Shown piece after piece: positions 6,128-11,292 of a stretch of DNA of 11,292 nucleotides. The DNA comes from CAZXCK01 sp964639225. GTDB lineage: Bacteria > Chloroflexota > Anaerolineae > Aggregatilineales > Phototrophicaceae. The stretch is from positions 1-11,292 of the forward strand of contig CAZXCK010000131.1 of the NCBI GenBank assembly GCA_964639225.1, written 5' to 3'. Within the stretch, counting starts at the first letter, position 1. Every line of letters starts with the position of its first letter. The notes under the pieces are model-generated. The model was not told the origin of the DNA, made no database searches, and was given only the letters and a program-made list of their open reading frames with translations. The position numbers were made by a program, and so were the translations under genes.

Positions 6128-6466
6128 ATGTTCAAATTCATGATCCTGTTCCGCCAACCAGCGGACATCGAAGCGTTCGAAAACAGCTACAACGATCTGC
6201 TGGCGCTCGTCGAGCGCATGCCGCACATCAGCCGGCGACAGGTGATTAACGTCGTTGGCAGCCCGCTGGGCGAAGCCCCGTACTATCGCATCCTCGAAGT
6301 GTATTTCCCAGACCAGCCCACCATGCAGGAGTCGCTGCGTTCGCCGCAGGGCCAGGAAGCCGGCACGCAGATGGGCACCTTCCCGGCGAATGCATTCCAC
6401 ATGATTTTTGCAGAAGTCTACGAAGAGCAGGGCGGCCACACGCCCCCACCACATCACGGGAGTTAA
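6128..6466 (+). CDS. EthD-family dimeric alpha/beta-barrel protein
   Basis: The 112-residue product begins MFKFMILFRQPADIEAFE and ends its domain with TFPANAFHMIFAEVYEE. This is the pattern of EthD proteins: a small ferredoxin-like fold that dimerises, with an N-terminal strand containing a Phe/Tyr-rich core and a C-terminal strand after a conserved helix. Named for a protein needed for ethyl tert-butyl ether breakdown, the family has no single known reaction and most members are uncharacterised. I place the start at ATG 6128, where the family fold begins; upstream codons in the same frame belong to the preceding terminator region. The ribosome binding site is weak (ACAGG, about 9 nt upstream). 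The stop lies only 7 nt before xpt, so the two are probably co-transcribed. The tail GGHTPPPHHGS is likely disordered. No link to purine metabolism is known. Confidence 0.85.
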   Translation: MFKFMILFRQPADIEAFENSYNDLLALVERMPHISRRQVINVVGSPLGEAPYYRILEVYFPDQPTMQESLRSPQGQEAGTQMGTFPANAFHMIFAEVYEEQGGHTPPPHHGS

Positions 6467-6473
6467 CAACCTG

Positions 6474-7049
6474 ATGGAAGCACTCAAACAACGCATTCTT
6501 GATGAAGGTGTCAATCTGGGCAGCGGCATCCTGAAGATCGACAGCCTGCTCAATCACCAGATTTACCCGGAACTGATGGCCGAGATGGGCCGTGAGATGG
6601 CGGCGGCTTTCGAGGGCGTGCCGGTGGATCGTATTCTCACGGCGGAGATCTCCGGCATCGCCCCGGCCCTGACAACCGCGATGGTGCTCAACGTGCCGGT
6701 GGTCTACGCCCGCAAGAAGAAGCCGATTACGATGGCCGGGCCGGTCTTTCTGGAGACAGCGCCCAGCCATACCAAAGGCGGCGATGTGCATCTGCTGGTG
6801 AGCGCCGAGTTTATCCACCCTGGCGAGAACGTGCTGATTATCGACGACTTTTTGGCGACCGGTAAAACGCTGATGGCGCTGGCGCGCATCGTGAAGAGCG
6901 CGAAGGCTAATCTGGTGGGTGTGGGCGTGGTGGTCGAAAAAATCTTCGAGGACGGGCGCGAAGCGATGGTCAAAGCCGGTTACAATGTGCCCATCCATGC
7001 GCTGGCGACCATCACCAGCATGGAAAACGGCACCATCGAGCTGGCCTGA
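6474..7049 (+). CDS. xpt: Xanthine phosphoribosyltransferase
   Basis: This cytosolic salvage enzyme transfers the ribose-phosphate of PRPP to xanthine, giving XMP and pyrophosphate. The 191-residue length equals the Bacillus-type Xpt. The N-terminal LNHQIYPELM (26-35) follows the Xpt pattern LxVDSxLxHQ. The PRPP-binding loop is VLIIDDFLATGKT (120-132), with paired Asp124 and Asp125. KKKPITM (81-87) lies in the flexible catalytic loop region. Start ATG 6474 is supported by GGGAG 11 nt upstream, inside the end of the EthD-like gene. It is followed after 15 nt by guaA, whose enzyme uses XMP. I see no purine riboswitch aptamer or clear PurR box upstream. A closely related adenine or guanine phosphoribosyltransferase is less likely given the N-terminal motif. 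Confidence 0.93.
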   Translation: MEALKQRILDEGVNLGSGILKIDSLLNHQIYPELMAEMGREMAAAFEGVPVDRILTAEISGIAPALTTAMVLNVPVVYARKKKPITMAGPVFLETAPSHTKGGDVHLLVSAEFIHPGENVLIIDDFLATGKTLMALARIVKSAKANLVGVGVVVEKIFEDGREAMVKAGYNVPIHALATITSMENGTIELA

Positions 7050-7064
7050 GTGTACGGAGAACCC

Positions 7065-8621
<1,557 letters not shown>

Positions 8622-8664
8622 CCGGATAGCGTAACAGGGCGGGTATGGTCATTCTGATAACCAG

Positions 8665-8682
8665 GGACGGCGGGTGCCGTCC
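8665..8682. repeat. Short hairpin between guaA and the PLP enzyme gene
   Basis: GGACGGC (8665-8671) pairs with GCCGTCC (8676-8682) around a GGGT loop. No T tract follows, so it is not a standard terminator. It lies 20 nt before the next ATG and could influence translation or mRNA stability. Confidence 0.35.
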
Positions 8683-8702
8683 AACCACAACACGGAGACG
8701 TT

Positions 8703-9890
8703 ATGCGCGATCTGTTTTTGCTCGACCCGCAGGTAACTTTTCTCAATCATGGCTCGTTCGGCGCGTGCCCGCGCCCGGTGTTCGAGGCATATCAGAACTG
8801 GCAGCTTGAACTCGAACGCCAGCCGGTCGAGTTCCTGGGGCGGCGTGCCGCTGGTCTGATGGACGAGTCGCGCGCGGCACTGGCGGCCTATCTGGGCGCA
8901 CAGGCCGGTGACCTGATCTATGTGCCTAACGCCACCACCGGCATGAACATCGTGGCGCGCTCACTGGACCTGAAAGCCGGTGACGAAATTCTGGGGACGG
9001 ACCACGAGTACGGCGCCATCGACCGCACCTGGCAGTTCGTGACGCTTAAAACGGGCGCGGTCTACGTGCGCCAGCCGATTGACCTGCCTTACGAATCCGA
9101 CGCGGCCATGATCGAGCGGCTGTGGCAGGCGGTGACGCCGCGCACGCGGGTGATCTCCATCAGCCACATAACGTCGCCCACTGCGGTGATCTTCCCGGTC
9201 GCGGAAATCTGCCGCCGGGCGCGCGAGGCGGGCATCCTCACCGTGATCGACGGCGCGCACGTCCCCGGCCATATGGCGCTGGATCTGGACGCGCTGGGCG
9301 CTGACTTCTACACGGGCAACTGTCATAAGTGGCTGTGCGCGCCCAAAGGAGCGGCTTTTCTGCATGTGCGGCGCGAACATCATGCCACCATCGAGCCGCA
9401 GGTTATCAGTTGGGGCTGGCTGCCGCCCTGGGGCGACGACGGCAGCACGGTCTACGGCAGCTTCTTCGACGCCGAGCCGGTGTCGCGGCTGGTGGAGTAC
9501 AACCAGTGGCAGGGCACGCGCGATATCTCCGCTTATCTGACAGTCCCGGCAGCCATCGACTTTCAGCGGCAGCACGACTGGGACACGGTGCGGCGCGACT
9601 GTCACGCGCTGGCCGGGGAGACTGCCGGGCGCGTCGCCGCGCTGACCGGGATGCCGGTCGCCGTGCCGGATGGCGTCTTCGGCCAGATGATCGTGCTGCC
9701 GCTGCCGCCAGCGACGGATGTCTTTACACTGGGCCGCCGCCTGTACGACGAGTACCGCATCGAAATCCCGGCGATTATGTGGAACGGCAGGCCGCATCTG
9801 CGGGTGTCGTTCCAGGCGTACAACACCCGCGCCGACGCCGACGCGCTGCTGGCCGCTCTGGAAACGCTGCTGCCAGCCTGCACCACCTAG
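8703..9890 (+). CDS. Class-V-fold PLP enzyme, isopenicillin-N-epimerase-like (CefD family)
   Basis: This 395-residue cytosolic enzyme is a pyridoxal-phosphate protein of the aminotransferase class V fold. It opens with FLNHGSFGACP (13-23), typical of the CefD-like branch. VPNATTGMNIV (74-84) forms part of the cofactor phosphate site, VIDGAHVPGH (181-190) holds the PLP-contacting D183 and nearby H186, and GNCHKWLCAPKG (205-216) holds the probable Schiff-base lysine K209. LRVSFQAYNT near the C-terminus is also characteristic. The branch includes isopenicillin N epimerase, ergothioneine lyase relatives and cysteine-desulfurase-like proteins, so the substrate cannot be assigned. No beta-lactam or iron-sulfur genes surround it. 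Start ATG 8703 has GGAG 5 nt upstream. It follows guaA by 81 nt without a T-tract terminator, so co-transcription is possible. A clear terminator follows. Confidence 0.9.
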   Translation: MRDLFLLDPQVTFLNHGSFGACPRPVFEAYQNWQLELERQPVEFLGRRAAGLMDESRAALAAYLGAQAGDLIYVPNATTGMNIVARSLDLKAGDEILGTDHEYGAIDRTWQFVTLKTGAVYVRQPIDLPYESDAAMIERLWQAVTPRTRVISISHITSPTAVIFPVAEICRRAREAGILTVIDGAHVPGHMALDLDALGADFYTGNCHKWLCAPKGAAFLHVRREHHATIEPQVISWGWLPPWGDDGSTVYGSFFDAEPVSRLVEYNQWQGTRDISAYLTVPAAIDFQRQHDWDTVRRDCHALAGETAGRVAALTGMPVAVPDGVFGQMIVLPLPPATDVFTLGRRLYDEYRIEIPAIMWNGRPHLRVSFQAYNTRADADALLAALETLLPACTT

Positions 9891-9919
9891 AATTCACCCC
9901 ACAGCTTCCAGACATATCG

Positions 9920-9959
9920 AACCGGCTGTAGCCCGCCTGGGTACAGCCGGTTTTTATTG
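9920..9959 (+). terminator. Intrinsic terminator after the PLP enzyme gene
   Basis: A perfect 11-bp stem (9920-9930 with 9942-9952), an 11-nt loop and a TTTTTATTGT tail make a strong terminator 30 nt after the stop codon. Confidence 0.9.
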
Positions 9960-10019
9960 TGTCTTTATGCTTCGCAGCCATGCACACACCGCTGCTGACC
10001 CCACTGATAAACACACCAC

Positions 10020-10221
10020 CAGGTTTTAATCATAAGCAAAACTTATGCTGATCTATTTGATTTACTAAGTATTCTCATCACAATGACCTGTGTTGATTAA
10101 TAGAATGTATTTGAAATCGTAAAAAAGGTAAAATCTTAATTGTAAATTCATTCCAGGTAAACTATCATTCAATCATAGTTGTGAAACGATGAACAAAGCA
10201 TCGAGTTGAGGGTTAATCAAT
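10020..10221. promoter_or_regulatory. AT-rich leader and promoter region of the sortase gene
   Basis: This roughly 200-bp stretch is strikingly AT-rich compared with the GC-rich genes around it, and I see no gene in it. It holds a promoter candidate (10140-10168) and an inverted repeat CATAAG/CTTATG (10031-10036 with 10042-10047). A second inverted repeat, AACTAT/ATAGTT (10160-10165 with 10175-10180), straddles the -10 box. A small leader hairpin CGATG/CATCG (10187-10191 with 10199-10203) lies just before the ribosome binding site. A complementary pair, TTGATTAA (10093-10100) and TTAATCAA (10213-10220), frames the promoter. Confidence 0.55.
10140..10168 (+). promoter_or_regulatory. Candidate promoter of the sortase gene
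   Basis: TTGTAA (four of six to the -35 consensus, 10140-10145), a 17-bp spacer and TATCAT (five of six, 10163-10168) make a good housekeeping-type match. Transcription would start near 10175, leaving a leader of about 47 nt. A weaker upstream alternative is TTGATT (10057-10062) with CACAAT (10079-10084). AT-rich DNA yields such matches by chance, so confidence is moderate. Confidence 0.5.
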
Positions 10222-10779
10222 ATGGCGTCCACAAACATTAAGCCAATTTCCAGAAAAGCGACCCCGGTTATTCTGATTTTATCGGTTCTGATTGTCGCGC
10301 TTCTGGCTGTCTCTCCGGCAGCTGCCGCCCCTGCTGAGCAGGACGTTATCGCTACCATCTCCATTCCAGCCATCAACGTCGAGGCTTCTGTCGTCAATAT
10401 CGAGATTGTGACCCTGCCTTCCGGCGACCGCACCTGGGATACGTCCACCATTCGCCGGGAAGTCGGTTATTTCGTCGGCACTTCATGGTTCGGCCAGGGC
10501 AGCAACGTTGTCCTGGGTGGTCACTCAGAACTGGAATACCGCTCTCCTACCGTGTTTTATGAACTGGACCAGGTCCAGGTCGGGGATGAGATCATCGTCA
10601 CTGTGAACAATGTCGAGATGGTTTACATTGTCACCGAGACGACGCTGGTCAGCGAGTATGACCTGTGGGTGATCCAGCCCACCAGCAGCGAGCGTCTCAC
10701 CCTGCTGACCTGTGACGTCACTTCCTACAACGAGGATGGCTACAGCCGCCGCGCGGTAGTCATCGCCGAGCCTGCCTGA
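10222..10779 (+). CDS. Sortase family cysteine transpeptidase, secreted or membrane-anchored
   Basis: Sortases cut a sorting signal on exported proteins and join them to the cell surface or to each other. The 185-residue product has a positively charged start and a hydrophobic segment (about 14-33), followed by SPAAAAPAEQ, which could be a signal-peptidase site or the end of an uncleaved anchor. The catalytic triad is complete: H101 in VVLGGHSE, C164 in the TLxTC motif LTLLTCDV, and R177 in YSRRAVVIAE. A TLxTC-type sortase of class D, E or F is likely; the subclass cannot be fixed by eye. ATG 10222 is supported by GAGGG 9 nt upstream. No LPxTG-like substrate or pilin gene lies in the window. 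The gene is alone between two terminators and preceded by an AT-rich leader unlike the surrounding DNA. Confidence 0.92.
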   Translation: MASTNIKPISRKATPVILILSVLIVALLAVSPAAAAPAEQDVIATISIPAINVEASVVNIEIVTLPSGDRTWDTSTIRREVGYFVGTSWFGQGSNVVLGGHSELEYRSPTVFYELDQVQVGDEIIVTVNNVEMVYIVTETTLVSEYDLWVIQPTSSERLTLLTCDVTSYNEDGYSRRAVVIAEPA

Positions 10780-10823
10780 CGTTTCCGCTATCTCCTCTAA
10801 AACGGTTCCGCCATCTGTTCACA

Positions 10824-10860
10824 GATCCGCGCCCGGCACCATCGGGCGCGGATCGTTTGT
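10824..10860 (+). terminator. Intrinsic terminator after the sortase gene
   Basis: A perfect 12-bp GC-rich stem (10824-10835 with 10843-10854) and a 7-nt loop are followed by GTTTGT and TGTTG. The T tract is modest, but the stem is very stable. The convergent reading frame ending at 10876 may share it. Confidence 0.75.
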
Positions 10861-10875
10861 TGTGTGCAGCGGTTA

Positions 10876-11292
10876 TCAAAGGGGAGCGCCGCGCAGCGGT
10901 GGCGCCAGCAGCGCCGGCAGCGGAACCAGAACGGCGTCCGCTGGCGCGTCAATGGCCGGGACGGCGTCGAAGCCGTTCAGGGTCAGCACCGCGTTGAGGT
11001 GAAAGTCGAACGGCAGCACAGCCAGCAGCCCCAGCGGGTCGGGGTCGGTGCGCACCACGTCGGGATCAACAGGCTGCGACGTCCCCGGCGTGAAGCTCGC
11101 GCTCAGGGCGACATGATGCAGGCGGTTGTCGTCCAGGCCGACGACCTGCGTCACCTGGATCGATACGGTGCTGAGTGCATCGGCGATATACCCCGCTGAA
11201 CGCAGCAGGCCGCCGGTGCTGTACTGGCGCGGAACTGTCACTAGTCGCGCCAGCTCGAACAGCAGCGCCACCGCGTCGGCGCGGTGACTCGC
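10876..11292 (-). CDS. Unidentified protein, N-terminal part outside the window
   Basis: An open frame on the minus strand runs from the right edge to a stop at 10876-10878, without a stop codon in the 138 codons seen. No start can be chosen: the first ATG-like or GTG codons inside are probably internal, as the frame continues upstream as ...ASHRADAVALLFELARLV. I recognise no motif. The visible C-terminal part mixes hydrophobic beta-like stretches (VSIQVTQVVGLDD, LGLLAVLPFDFHLNAVLTLNG) with Asp/Pro-rich turns and ends in a Pro/Leu-rich tail (VPLPALLAPPLRGAPL). It converges on the sortase gene with a hairpin between them. Coding is supported only by the open frame and its position; a plus-strand frame over the same DNA (10864-11199) looks less protein-like, rich in Arg and Gln. 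Confidence 0.55.
   Translation of the reverse strand, partial: ASHRADAVALLFELARLVTVPRQYSTGGLLRSAGYIADALSTVSIQVTQVVGLDDNRLHHVALSASFTPGTSQPVDPDVVRTDPDPLGLLAVLPFDFHLNAVLTLNGFDAVPAIDAPADAVLVPLPALLAPPLRGAPL

Noticed and set aside
6250..6475. Purine riboswitch or PurR box upstream of xpt-guaA
   Set aside because: The upstream sequence is the coding region of the EthD-like gene, and I found neither a guanine aptamer pattern nor a clear operator palindrome.

Overview
The window is GC-rich chromosomal DNA, most likely from a member of the Chloroflexota (Anaerolineae-like). This is inferred from gene content: a single-chain transaldolase/phosphoglucose isomerase, an actinobacterial-type inositol-3-phosphate synthase, a TLxTC sortase, and long GC-rich palindromic repeats between genes. 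No 16S rRNA or other phylogenetic marker is present, so the assignment is tentative.

Layout, left to right. Positions 1-373 hold no convincing gene but are packed with hairpins: three in a row at 41-119, a nested branched structure at 183-261, and further stem-loops at 279-356. Next come a minus-strand inositol-3-phosphate synthase gene (374-1501) and, divergent from it, a plus-strand sulfite-oxidase-like molybdopterin enzyme gene (1700-2329). A strong hairpin terminator follows at 2370-2409. The minus-strand tal-pgi fusion (2443-5322) carries a 10-base N run at 3660-3669. A two-way promoter region (5323-5633) separates it from a small C-terminally membrane-anchored helical protein (5634-5984). 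A terminator then leads to a tight trio: EthD-like protein (6128-6466), xanthine phosphoribosyltransferase xpt (6474-7049) and GMP synthase guaA (7065-8621). A class-V-fold PLP enzyme (8703-9890) follows, with its own terminator. An AT-rich stretch (about 10020-10221) carries the promoter region of a sortase gene (10222-10779), which also ends in a terminator. An unidentified minus-strand reading frame (10876 to the right edge) closes the window.

How the genes fit together. Tal-Pgi interconverts glucose-6-phosphate and fructose-6-phosphate and links them to the pentose phosphate pool. Inositol-3-phosphate synthase draws on glucose-6-phosphate, so two enzymes at one metabolic node lie close together, on either side of the molybdoenzyme gene. 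Xpt makes XMP from xanthine and PRPP, and GuaA aminates XMP to GMP, so adjacent genes encode consecutive salvage steps. The sortase has no visible sorting-signal substrate in the window.

Most genes are ordinary housekeeping or accessory metabolism. The least explained sequences are the hairpin-dense repeat block at 1-373 and the AT-rich, palindrome-bearing leader of the sortase gene. I see no defence system, CRISPR array, transposase, tRNA or rRNA.
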